Source: Flavobacteriaceae bacterium
Lineage (GTDB): Bacteria; Bacteroidota; Bacteroidia; Flavobacteriales; Flavobacteriaceae
NCBI GenBank assembly: GCA_002690085.1
Contig: NZDM01000080.1
Coordinates: 1-6,603, forward strand
DNA length: 6,603 nt
Direction of reading: 5' to 3'
Shown one piece after another: positions 1-6,273 of this stretch. The notes under the pieces were generated by a model, which saw only the letters and a program-made list of their open reading frames with translations, was not told the origin of the DNA and searched no databases. Every line of letters starts with the position of its first letter. The first letter of the stretch is position 1. Made by a program: the position numbers and the translations under genes.

Positions 1-1
1 C

Positions 2-385
2 CAAGGATTGGACCGTTCTAACGAAGATTTAGATGCTGCTGAAAAAGCCGTTGTTGCCTATGGTGGGGTTCAAATGGGGCAGTTGGAGAAAAATGTATCA
101 TGGATTTCACTCTTTATAGCCTTGGCACCAATGCTTGGTTTCATGGGAACCGTAATTGGGATGATTCAAGCTTTTGATAAAATTGAAGCAGCAGGCGATA
201 TGCAACCATCTCTTGTTGCTGGTGGTATTAAAGTAGCCCTTCTAACAACTGTGTTTGGTTTGATAGTTGCCATTATTCTACAAATATTTTACAATTACAT
301 TATTGCTAAAATTGATAGTATTGTCAATGACATGGAAGACGCCTCCATATCATTAATGGACATCCTTGTAAAAAATAAAAAGTAA
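2..385 (+). CDS. exbB: ExbB/TolQ/MotA-family proton channel subunit, 5' end missing
   Basis: This is the C-terminal part of an inner-membrane proton channel subunit that, with ExbD-type partners, turns proton flow into mechanical work on a TonB- or TolA-like protein. The frame is open from base 2. The TTG at base 8 is probably an internal Leu codon and not a start, because the N-terminal region with the first membrane helix is missing. Counting that TTG as residue 1, two membrane helices are visible at about 32-56 and 73-100. They carry the family hallmarks: APMLGFMGTVIGMIQAF, with Thr48 in the GTV motif, and ALLTTVFGLIVAI followed by YN, with the Thr80-Thr81 pair. By family knowledge these threonines line the channel (compare Thr148 and Thr181 of E. 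coli ExbB). A short charged cytoplasmic tail ends the protein. The gene leads a cluster with a small membrane protein and two exbD genes. The family is certain. The ExbB versus TolQ assignment rests on the context of two ExbD-like genes. Confidence 0.93.
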   Translation, partial: QGLDRSNEDLDAAEKAVVAYGGVQMGQLEKNVSWISLFIALAPMLGFMGTVIGMIQAFDKIEAAGDMQPSLVAGGIKVALLTTVFGLIVAIILQIFYNYIIAKIDSIVNDMEDASISLMDILVKNKK

Positions 386-417
386 ACAGCTTTAATCACT
401 AAACAAATCAATTAATT

Positions 418-861
418 ATGGGTTTACAAAAATTATTAAAGATTGTTGCTGCTGTGGTTGGCCTCCTTTCAATTGCTTTTCTTGTCACTATTATTTCCAC
501 AGGAGATGATGCTATAAAGGCTGCAGATGGGGCTGCAAGTGTTGGTGCTTATATGTACGTTGCTTACTTCATTCTTGCAGCGGCCGTTGTATCGGTAGTT
601 TTCTTTACACTTTCGAATTTAATATCTAATGCTGCAAGCCTTAAAAACACACTTATTGCTATTGGAGCATTTACGCTTCTAGCGCTCATATGCTATTTTA
701 TATTTGCATCTGGTGTTGAGACCATGCTTAAGGACGGAACCATGCTGTCTGTTGCGCAGTCTAAACTTGTTGGTGCTGGCTTGTATTTGTTTTATTCTCT
801 TGCTTTTGTTGCGGGGGGTACCATGTTGTTTTTTGGTGTCAAAAAATCTCTTAATAAGTAA
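418..861 (+). CDS. Small four-helix membrane protein of unknown function between exbB and exbD
   Basis: I do not recognise a named family. The 147-residue product is very hydrophobic, with four predicted membrane helices at about residues 8-27, 44-67, 77-97 and 117-141. It has a basic N-terminus (MGLQKLLK) and a basic C-terminal tail (VKKSLNK), which by the positive-inside rule suggests both ends are cytoplasmic. The loop after helix 1 (about 28-43) is Gly/Ala/Asp-rich, and the loop between helices 3 and 4 contains ETMLKDG. No catalytic or metal-binding motif is visible, and there is a single cysteine, at 92. It begins 32 bases after exbB and stops 2 bases before the first exbD, so it is very probably co-transcribed and perhaps translationally coupled. 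From memory, a similar small membrane protein occurs at this place in other flavobacterial exbBD clusters. An accessory role in the channel complex is an inference from position only. Confidence 0.85.
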   Translation: MGLQKLLKIVAAVVGLLSIAFLVTIISTGDDAIKAADGAASVGAYMYVAYFILAAAVVSVVFFTLSNLISNAASLKNTLIAIGAFTLLALICYFIFASGVETMLKDGTMLSVAQSKLVGAGLYLFYSLAFVAGGTMLFFGVKKSLNK

Positions 862-863
862 TT

Positions 864-1466
864 ATGGCAAAACGATCCGCTCCTGAAGTGAATGCCGGCT
901 CTATGGCCGATATTGCTTTCCTACTCTTGATATTTTTCTTGGTCACTACAACCATTGAAAAAGATTCTGGTATCAATAGAAAATTACCTCCAATGGAAGA
1001 AATTGATCCGCCGATTATTAAGCAGAAAAACATTTTCACAGTCTTGTTGAACGGAAAAGACCAATTATTGGTTGAGGATGAGCTAATGGAAGTGGCGGAT
1101 TTAAGAGATGCTGCAGTCGAATTCTTGGACAATAATGGAGATGAGACTTGTGATTACTGCCAGGGCAATAAAGACCCAAAATCCTCAGACAATCCAGACA
1201 AGGCCATCATTTCTTTGAAGAATGAGCGTGAAACGTCATATGCTGCTTATATTTCTGTTCAAAACGAATTAGTGGCGGCTTATAATGTGCTTAGAAACCG
1301 ACGTGCTTTAGAAATTGGTCCAAGTCGCGGCTTTCGAGACATGAATTTCACACAAATGCAAAGGAATTACAAAGATGCGCGCTTTGTTGGAAATAAGGAA
1401 AAGCTAAAGGCTTTAATCGATCAAATTAAATTGGAGTTGCCTCAAAAATTATCAGAAGTTCAATAA
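864..1466 (+). CDS. exbD: ExbD/TolR-family biopolymer transport protein, long form with CxxC insert
   Basis: This is a single-pass inner-membrane protein that partners the ExbB channel and couples proton flow to a periplasmic energy transducer. After a short cytoplasmic N-terminus, the membrane helix covers about residues 15-31 in the motif SMADIAFLLLIFFLVTTT. Asp16 matches the essential protonatable Asp of ExbD/TolR (Asp25/Asp23 in E. coli). The periplasmic part begins with a proline-containing linker (KLPPMEEIDPP) and a strand FTVLLNGKDQLLV (58-70). The AIISLKN and YISVQNELVAAYNVL segment (114-143) then resembles the usual ExbD fold. At 200 residues it is longer than typical ExbD (about 140). 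The extra length is an acidic, cysteine-bearing insert at about 90-112 (Cys96 and Cys99 in CDYC) and a charged C-terminal extension after about 145. The start at 864 is chosen because the next Met (14) would leave almost no cytoplasmic segment before the helix. It starts 2 bases after the preceding stop. Confidence 0.95.
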   Translation: MAKRSAPEVNAGSMADIAFLLLIFFLVTTTIEKDSGINRKLPPMEEIDPPIIKQKNIFTVLLNGKDQLLVEDELMEVADLRDAAVEFLDNNGDETCDYCQGNKDPKSSDNPDKAIISLKNERETSYAAYISVQNELVAAYNVLRNRRALEIGPSRGFRDMNFTQMQRNYKDARFVGNKEKLKALIDQIKLELPQKLSEVQ

Positions 1467-1489
1467 ATTTAATTTCAAAAGAATAGCAT

Positions 1490-1969
1490 ATGTCAAAATT
1501 TAAAAAGAAAAAAGACGGAGGACTACCCGCTATTTCAACGGCCTCACTTCCTGATATTGTTTTCATGTTACTGTTCTTTTTTATGGTAGCGACTGTGATG
1601 CGTGAAAACTCGCTTAAGATTCAGAATTCTCTACCCGTAGCCAACCAAGTTGAGAAGTTGGACAAGAAAAACCCAGTTAGTTATATATACATGGGAAAAC
1701 CAAGTTCTGGCTATGAGAAATTTGGAACGGAGGCTCGCATTCAATTAAACGATCAATTTGCGGCTTTAACTGACGTGAGTGCTTTTATCAGTGCAGAGCG
1801 CTCTGCACTCAGAGAAGAATTAATCCCCTTTCTAACCGTTGCCTTAAAGGTTGACAGAGAGGCCAACATGGGAATTGTGGGAGATGTAAAGCAAGAACTC
1901 AGGAAAGTCAATGCTTTAAAAATTAATTATACAACTGGGATTGGGGATGTTGAAACCAATTTTAACTGA
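1490..1969 (+). CDS. exbD: ExbD/TolR-family biopolymer transport protein, second copy
   Basis: This second ExbD-type subunit has 159 residues and is clearly diverged from the upstream one, so it looks like an ancient paralogue and not a recent duplicate. The N-terminus is strongly basic (KFKKKKDGG), as expected for a cytoplasmic segment. The membrane helix spans about residues 20-37, with the motif LPDIVFMLLFFFMVATVM. Asp22 is the predicted proton-carrying residue. The periplasmic domain contains the strand SYIYMGKP (about 63-70) and RIQLNDQF. It ends with TVALKVDREANMGIVGDVKQELRKVNALKINY, which matches the conserved ExbD end where a strand and helix precede a final strand. It lies 23 bases after the first exbD. 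The start has an A-rich stretch (CAAAAGAATA) upstream and no good Shine-Dalgarno, as is usual in Bacteroidota. A hairpin terminator follows the stop. Two ExbD forms beside one ExbB suggest a mixed channel or two alternative complexes; the sequence cannot decide between these. Confidence 0.95.
   Translation: MSKFKKKKDGGLPAISTASLPDIVFMLLFFFMVATVMRENSLKIQNSLPVANQVEKLDKKNPVSYIYMGKPSSGYEKFGTEARIQLNDQFAALTDVSAFISAERSALREELIPFLTVALKVDREANMGIVGDVKQELRKVNALKINYTTGIGDVETNFN
1790..1809. repeat. Perfect 20-bp palindrome inside the second exbD gene
   Basis: The half-site AGTGCAGAGC is followed immediately by its exact reverse complement GCTCTGCACT, with no spacer and no mismatch. In RNA it could form an 8-bp stem with a GCGC tetraloop. 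It lies in frame within the second exbD gene, in codons for Ser-Ala-Glu-Arg-Ser-Ala, and is more GC-rich than its surroundings. It is not followed by a T run, so it is not a terminator. It could be a dimeric protein-binding site, a translational pause hairpin, or chance; nothing in the sequence decides this. Confidence 0.6.
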
Positions 1970-1991
1970 TACACCTCGTTGTTTTAAATAT

Positions 1992-2021
1992 AAAAGGTGT
2001 TCTATCTAGAATGCCTTTTTT
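1992..2021 (+). terminator. Intrinsic (hairpin plus T-run) terminator after the exbBD cluster
   Basis: The arm AAAAGGTGTTCT (1992-2003) pairs with AGAATGCCTTTT (2008-2019) around an ATCT loop. The 12-bp stem includes two G-T wobbles. The right arm merges into a run of six T (2016-2021), giving the A-tract, stem and T-tract layout of an intrinsic terminator. It starts 23 bases after the exbD stop and lies before the outer-membrane protein gene, so it probably ends or reduces transcription of the exbB-exbD-exbD unit. The core has few GC pairs, so partial read-through into the next gene is possible. Because of the A-tract it may also work in the opposite direction. Confidence 0.7.
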
Positions 2022-2044
2022 AGTTCATAAGCAAGCTTAGAAAA

Positions 2045-2728
2045 ATGAAAAAAAAAAGGATTTTAATTCTGTTATTCGCACTGCCATTTATTGGGCTTTC
2101 ACAGAACGCGTCCGAGGTTGCTATTGACACCCTTTACAGGGAAGATCAAATTTATTTTGGCGTCACTTACAATACGCTTATTGATACGCCCGAGGTCTAC
2201 ACACAAACTAATTTTTCTCCAGGGTTTAAAGCGGGGTTTATTCGAGATTTTCCAATTAATAAGAAACGGAATATTGCTTTTGGGCTAGGATTTGGTTATG
2301 CATTAAACATATCTGCACAAAACTTAAAAATTACACCAACTGTTAATGGAAGTTTTGACTACGAATTCCTGTCTGGGCAAAACTATCAGAAAAATCGATT
2401 TTCATACCAAGCCATTGAAATTCCTTTTGAATTTAGGTGGCGTACCTCGACAGCCCAGAGCAATAAATTCTGGCGCATCTATACGGGGTTCAAAGCCAGT
2501 TATGTATTTGCTTCAAGAACCTTTTTTAAGGCAAACAATGAAACGAGAATCTATAAGGATTTAGAATTGAACCCATGGCAATACGGGCTTACTTTGAGTG
2601 CGGGCTATAACAACTGGAATGCGTTTATTTATTACGGTTTAAATTCTATTTTTGAGACGGCCTCTATAAATCAAAACCCATTGGAGATGAAAAGCTTAAA
2701 AGTGGGACTGATGTTTTATATTCTATAG
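2045..2728 (+). CDS. Outer-membrane beta-barrel protein (PorT-like/OMP_b-brl family)
   Basis: The product is a 227-residue exported protein. It begins with a classical signal peptide: the basic start MKKKR, a hydrophobic core ILILLFALPFIGL, and a likely cut after Ser19 just before Gln20. There is no lipobox cysteine. The mature part consists of alternating hydrophobic/polar strands rich in Tyr, Phe and Gly, for example YFGVTYNT (37-44), AFGLGFGYALNI (78-89), AIEIPFEFRW (123-132), RIYTGFKASYVFA (144-156), YGLTLSAGYN (180-189), AFIYYGLN (193-200) and the final LKVGLMFYIL. The IEIPFEFRW segment and the closing strand are typical of the Bacteroidota beta-barrel family (PF13568-like). The number of strands, perhaps eight, is an estimate. 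The protein does not resemble the dedicated type IX secretion protein PorT/SprT closely enough to be called that. Substrate and role are unknown. It follows the exbBD cluster after a terminator, and no convincing promoter of its own was seen, so its transcription may depend on read-through. Confidence 0.85.
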   Translation: MKKKRILILLFALPFIGLSQNASEVAIDTLYREDQIYFGVTYNTLIDTPEVYTQTNFSPGFKAGFIRDFPINKKRNIAFGLGFGYALNISAQNLKITPTVNGSFDYEFLSGQNYQKNRFSYQAIEIPFEFRWRTSTAQSNKFWRIYTGFKASYVFASRTFFKANNETRIYKDLELNPWQYGLTLSAGYNNWNAFIYYGLNSIFETASINQNPLEMKSLKVGLMFYIL

Positions 2729-2830
2729 AATTATATTTCATCTTTTATCTCAAAAAATACTTTCTATTTAAAAAGAAATTAATCCCCGAAAATACATTTT
2801 TTTAGACCTCTTAGTTATGTTAAAATTTAG

Positions 2831-2838
2831 TAATTTTG
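2831..2838 (+). promoter_or_regulatory. Bacteroidota -7 promoter box of ileS
   Basis: TAATTTTG is an exact match to TAnnTTTG, the -7 element recognised by the primary sigma factor of Bacteroidota. It sits 18 bases before the ileS ATG, so the transcript would start at about 2843-2847 with a leader of only some 10-14 bases. The usual upstream TTTG (-33) element is not clear; the nearest candidate is TTAG at 2811-2814 with a short spacer. The rest of the 128-base gap (2729-2856) is AT-rich, with a run of seven T at 2797-2803, and shows no convincing terminator or leader structure. Confidence 0.65.
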
Positions 2839-2856
2839 CTGACTAATTAAAGAATA

Positions 2857-5800
2857 ATGAGCGCTCTTTTTCCTGAGTATAAAGGACTTAATTTACCAAA
2901 GTTATCAGATCAAATGCTGGACTATTGGCGTGCGCATGATGTTTTTGAAAAAAGTGTCTCATCAAGGGAGGGGCAAAAACCCTATGTTTTTTTTGAAGGA
3001 CCCCCTTCCGCCAATGGTCTGCCCGGGGTTCACCATGTTCTTGCGCGCGCCATTAAAGATATTTTTTCGCGTTATAGAACCATGAAAGGTTTTCAAGTCA
3101 AACGCAAAGCGGGCTGGGACACCCACGGTCTGCCTATAGAATTGGGTGTGGAAAAAGAACTTGGTATCACCAAAGAAGACATTGGTAAAACCATTTCTGT
3201 AGAGGCCTATAATGACGCCTGTCGCAAAGCTGTGATGCGCTACACTGATGTGTGGAACGATTTAACCCAAAAAATGGGCTATTGGGTCAATATGAAAGAC
3301 CCTTACATCACTTACGATCCTAAGTATATGGAAAGTGTTTGGTGGCTTTTAAAAGAAATTTACAACAAAAAATTACTCTACAAAGGCTATACCATTCAGC
3401 CCTATTCCCCCAAAGCAGGTACTGGATTGAGCTCTCATGAACTGAACCAACCTGGAACTTATCAAGATGTTACTGATACCACGGTTGTGGCGCAATTTAA
3501 AGCAATTCCAGAAACCCTTCCTAATGCTTTAAAAAACGAAGGTGATATTCATCTTTTGGCTTGGACCACAACCCCTTGGACATTGCCGAGTAACACCGCA
3601 CTTACTGTGGGTCCAAAAATTGAATATGTTTTGGTAAAAACATTCAATCAATACACTTTTGAACCTATAAATGTTGTTTTGGCCAAAGCACTTTTATCAA
3701 AACAGTTTAATGGTAAATATGAAAAGATAGAATCTGAGGCGGCCTTAGATGATTACAAGGCGGATGCTAAACAGATTCCTTATTGCGTTAAAAATACTGT
3801 TATGGGCAATGCTTTGGTGGGCATAAAATACATGCAATTGTTGGATTATGCTTTGCCAAATGACCATCCAGAAAATGCATTTCGCATCATTGCTGGGGAT
3901 TTTGTGACTACTGAAGATGGCACTGGAATTGTCCATACTGCGCCTACTTTTGGTGCAGATGATGCCATTGCGGCCAAACAAGCCAAACCTGAGATACCAC
4001 CAATGTTGGTCAAGGATGAATTGGACAATCTTGTTCCGTTGGTCGATTTACAAGGCCGTTTTAGAAAAGAAGTCACAGACTTCGCTGGGCAATATGTAAA
4101 AAATGAATATTATCCAGAAGGTCAAGCCCCAGAAAAGTCCGTAGATGTTCAATTGGCAATTAAATTAAAAATTGAAAACAAAGCGTTTAAAGTCGAGAAA
4201 TACAAGCACAGTTACCCCAATTGCTGGCGCACCGACAAGCCTATTTTATATTATCCTTTAGATTCTTGGTTTATTAAAATTACAGAGGTCAAACAGCGTA
4301 TGTTTGAATTAAATCAAACTATCAACTGGAAACCAAAAAGTACAGGTGAAGGCCGTTTTGGCAACTGGCTTGCAAATGCCAACGATTGGAATTTATCTCG
4401 TTCTCGCTATTGGGGCATTCCACTTCCCATTTGGCGCACAGAAGATGGAAAAGAGGAGCTTTGTATTGGTTCTGTTGAAGAACTTAAAAACGAAATGCAG
4501 AAAGCGGTAAACGCTGGGATCATGACAGAAGCCCTCTTTGAAGATTTTACAGTTGGTGATTTCTCAGATATGAACTATTCCAAAATTGATTTACATAAAA
4601 ACATAGTGGATGCCATTACATTGGTTTCACCGTCTGGTCAACCTATGAGCAGAGAAAGTGATCTGATTGATGTTTGGTTTGATTCTGGGAGTATGCCTTA
4701 TGCGCAATGGCATTATCCTTTTGAAAATAAAGATCTAATTGACAACAACAAAGCTTTTCCTGCCGATTTTATTGCAGAAGGTGTTGATCAAACACGAGGT
4801 TGGTTTTATACCCTGCACGCGATTGGCAGTATGGTTTTTGACTCCGTTGCCTATAAAAATGTGGTTTCTAATGGACTGGTCTTGGACAAAAACGGTCAAA
4901 AAATGTCCAAGCGTTTGGGCAATGCCACGGACCCCTTTGAAACCCTAGCTACCTATGGTCCCGATGCTACGCGTTGGTATATGATTAGTAATGCCAATCC
5001 TTGGGATAATTTAAAATTTGATGTGGATGGAATTGATGAAATCAAGCGTAAATTTTTCGGAACGCTTTACAACACCTATGCTTTTTTCACACTTTACGCG
5101 AATATTGACAGATTTAACAACTCTGAGCCCGCCATTCCACATGAGCAGCGCCCAGAAATTGACCGTTGGATTTTGTCCGAACTCCACACGCTCATTGAAA
5201 AAGTAGATACCCATTATGCCAATTATGAACCCACAAAAGCAGCTAGAGAAATTTCTGAATTTACGCAAGAGCTTCTCAGCAATTGGTACGTTCGCCTAAG
5301 CCGAAGACGCTTTTGGAAAGGGGCATATGAAGCAGATAAAATTTCTGCCTATCAAACGCTATTTACTTGCATGCTTACGCTTTCAAAACTTGGCGCTCCT
5401 ATCGCACCCTTTTTTATGGACCGCTTGTATTTAGATTTGGTAACTCCTACAAAATTAGAGCCATATGACAGCGTACATCTGTCAGAATTTCCAAATTCAA
5501 ATGCTCAGCTTATAGACAAAGCTCTGGAGCATAAAATGGCACAAGCCCAGTTGATTTCATCCTTGGTTTTATCGCTTAGAGCCAAAGAAAAAATAAAGGT
5601 GAGACAGCCCCTCCAAAAAATAATGATTCCTATTAATTCCAAAGCACAAAAAGAAGAAATTATTGCCATTTCAGATTTGATAAAACACGAAGTGAACGTT
5701 AAAGAAATTGAGCTTTTGGAGGATGCATCTGAAATTTTAGTCAAACAAATCAAGCCTAATTTTAAGGTTTTAGGTCCGCGTTTTGGAAAAGACATGAAAC

Positions 5801-6267
5801 AAGTTGTGGAGGCCATTCAGAAATTTGATTCAGACGATATCCAAAAAATTGAGGAAAAAGGGCTTTTAGCCCTTGAAATTAATGGAAAAAGTATTAATTT
5901 ACAACTCAGCGATTTAGAGATTTCTTCTCAGGACATTGAGGGTTGGCTAGTTGCCAACCAAGGTGCTGTAACTGTCGCCTTGGATGTGACAATTACAGAG
6001 GCCTTGAAGGCCGAAGGGATTGCACGGGAGCTAGTAAATCGAATTCAAAATTTAAGAAAAGATTCAGGCTTTGAAGTAACGGATATGATTGATGTTTTTA
6101 TTTTAAATAATGAATTTATGGACAAAGCTGTTCAAAATAACTTAGAGTACATTAAAGCTGAAACATTAACACACACATTACACACAGTAAACGAACTTGA
6201 AAATGGGATTGAGGTCAATTTTGATGCTATTACCACCAAGTTATTAATTAAAAAATACATAAAATAA
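2857..6267 (+). CDS. ileS: Isoleucyl-tRNA synthetase (class I), full length
   Basis: This cytoplasmic enzyme joins isoleucine to tRNA-Ile using ATP and edits mischarged valine. At 1136 residues it belongs to the long form usual in Bacteroidota; E. coli IleS has about 940. The first half of the Rossmann catalytic domain has FFEGPPSANGLPGVHH, where the HIGH signature reads GVHH (57-60), then GWDTHGLP (86-93). The CP1 editing domain (about 195-405) shows AWTTTPWTLPSN (235-246) and GTGIVHTAPTFGADD (355-369). The second catalytic half contains DVWFDSGS (605-612), GVDQTRGWFY (642-651) and KMSKR (682-686). The anticodon-binding helical domain runs from about 765 (DRW) through NWYVRLSRRRFW (809-820). 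The long C-terminal part (about 900-1136) resembles the extra domain seen in long IleS proteins. The ATG at 2857 fits the family start and lies just after the promoter box. There is no room for a T-box or other leader regulator. The DksA-like gene follows six bases downstream. Confidence 0.98.
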   Translation: MSALFPEYKGLNLPKLSDQMLDYWRAHDVFEKSVSSREGQKPYVFFEGPPSANGLPGVHHVLARAIKDIFSRYRTMKGFQVKRKAGWDTHGLPIELGVEKELGITKEDIGKTISVEAYNDACRKAVMRYTDVWNDLTQKMGYWVNMKDPYITYDPKYMESVWWLLKEIYNKKLLYKGYTIQPYSPKAGTGLSSHELNQPGTYQDVTDTTVVAQFKAIPETLPNALKNEGDIHLLAWTTTPWTLPSNTALTVGPKIEYVLVKTFNQYTFEPINVVLAKALLSKQFNGKYEKIESEAALDDYKADAKQIPYCVKNTVMGNALVGIKYMQLLDYALPNDHPENAFRIIAGDFVTTEDGTGIVHTAPTFGADDAIAAKQAKPEIPPMLVKDELDNLVPLVDLQGRFRKEVTDFAGQYVKNEYYPEGQAPEKSVDVQLAIKLKIENKAFKVEKYKHSYPNCWRTDKPILYYPLDSWFIKITEVKQRMFELNQTINWKPKSTGEGRFGNWLANANDWNLSRSRYWGIPLPIWRTEDGKEELCIGSVEELKNEMQKAVNAGIMTEALFEDFTVGDFSDMNYSKIDLHKNIVDAITLVSPSGQPMSRESDLIDVWFDSGSMPYAQWHYPFENKDLIDNNKAFPADFIAEGVDQTRGWFYTLHAIGSMVFDSVAYKNVVSNGLVLDKNGQKMSKRLGNATDPFETLATYGPDATRWYMISNANPWDNLKFDVDGIDEIKRKFFGTLYNTYAFFTLYANIDRFNNSEPAIPHEQRPEIDRWILSELHTLIEKVDTHYANYEPTKAAREISEFTQELLSNWYVRLSRRRFWKGAYEADKISAYQTLFTCMLTLSKLGAPIAPFFMDRLYLDLVTPTKLEPYDSVHLSEFPNSNAQLIDKALEHKMAQAQLISSLVLSLRAKEKIKVRQPLQKIMIPINSKAQKEEIIAISDLIKHEVNVKEIELLEDASEILVKQIKPNFKVLGPRFGKDMKQVVEAIQKFDSDDIQKIEEKGLLALEINGKSINLQLSDLEISSQDIEGWLVANQGAVTVALDVTITEALKAEGIARELVNRIQNLRKDSGFEVTDMIDVFILNNEFMDKAVQNNLEYIKAETLTHTLHTVNELENGIEVNFDAITTKLLIKKYIK

Positions 6268-6273
6268 AAGGCT

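Noticed and set aside
8..10. TTG as a start codon for the exbB-like gene
   Set aside because: The frame is open to the window edge, and a start here would remove the first membrane helix that the family needs.
851..1132. 93-codon open frame on the minus strand
   Set aside because: It lies opposite the first exbD gene, whose frame carries clear family motifs; the minus-strand product shows no recognisable domain.
2..1969. Gliding motility/type IX secretion motor GldL-GldM
   Set aside because: The channel protein has ExbB/TolQ motifs and the partners are short ExbD-type proteins, not the large GldM.
1971..2000. Inverted repeat ACACCT/AGGTGT as the terminator stem
   Set aside because: Only 6 bp with an 18-base loop and no T run directly after it; the overlapping 12-bp hairpin at 1992-2019 is much better.
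2045..2728. Type IX secretion protein PorT/SprT
   Set aside because: It shares the general beta-barrel family traits but not the recognisable N-terminal sequence of the dedicated secretion protein, and there is no secretion gene nearby.
2797..2803. Run of seven T as a terminator of the outer-membrane protein gene
   Set aside because: No stable hairpin precedes it; the upstream sequence pairs only weakly.
5466..5484. 6-bp inverted repeat TGACAG/CTGTCA
   Set aside because: Short, with a seven-base loop, within ileS; expected by chance in a gene of this length.
5505..5816. 103-codon open frame on the minus strand
   Set aside because: It is antisense to the C-terminal part of ileS and its translation shows no recognisable domain.
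5858..5874. 7-bp hairpin AAGGGCT/AGCCCTT with a TTT loop
   Set aside because: It is inside ileS and is not followed by a T run, so it is not a terminator; probably chance.
5941..5959. 7-bp hairpin GGTTGGC/GCCAACC with a five-base loop
   Set aside because: It is inside ileS with no T run and no link to a gene boundary.
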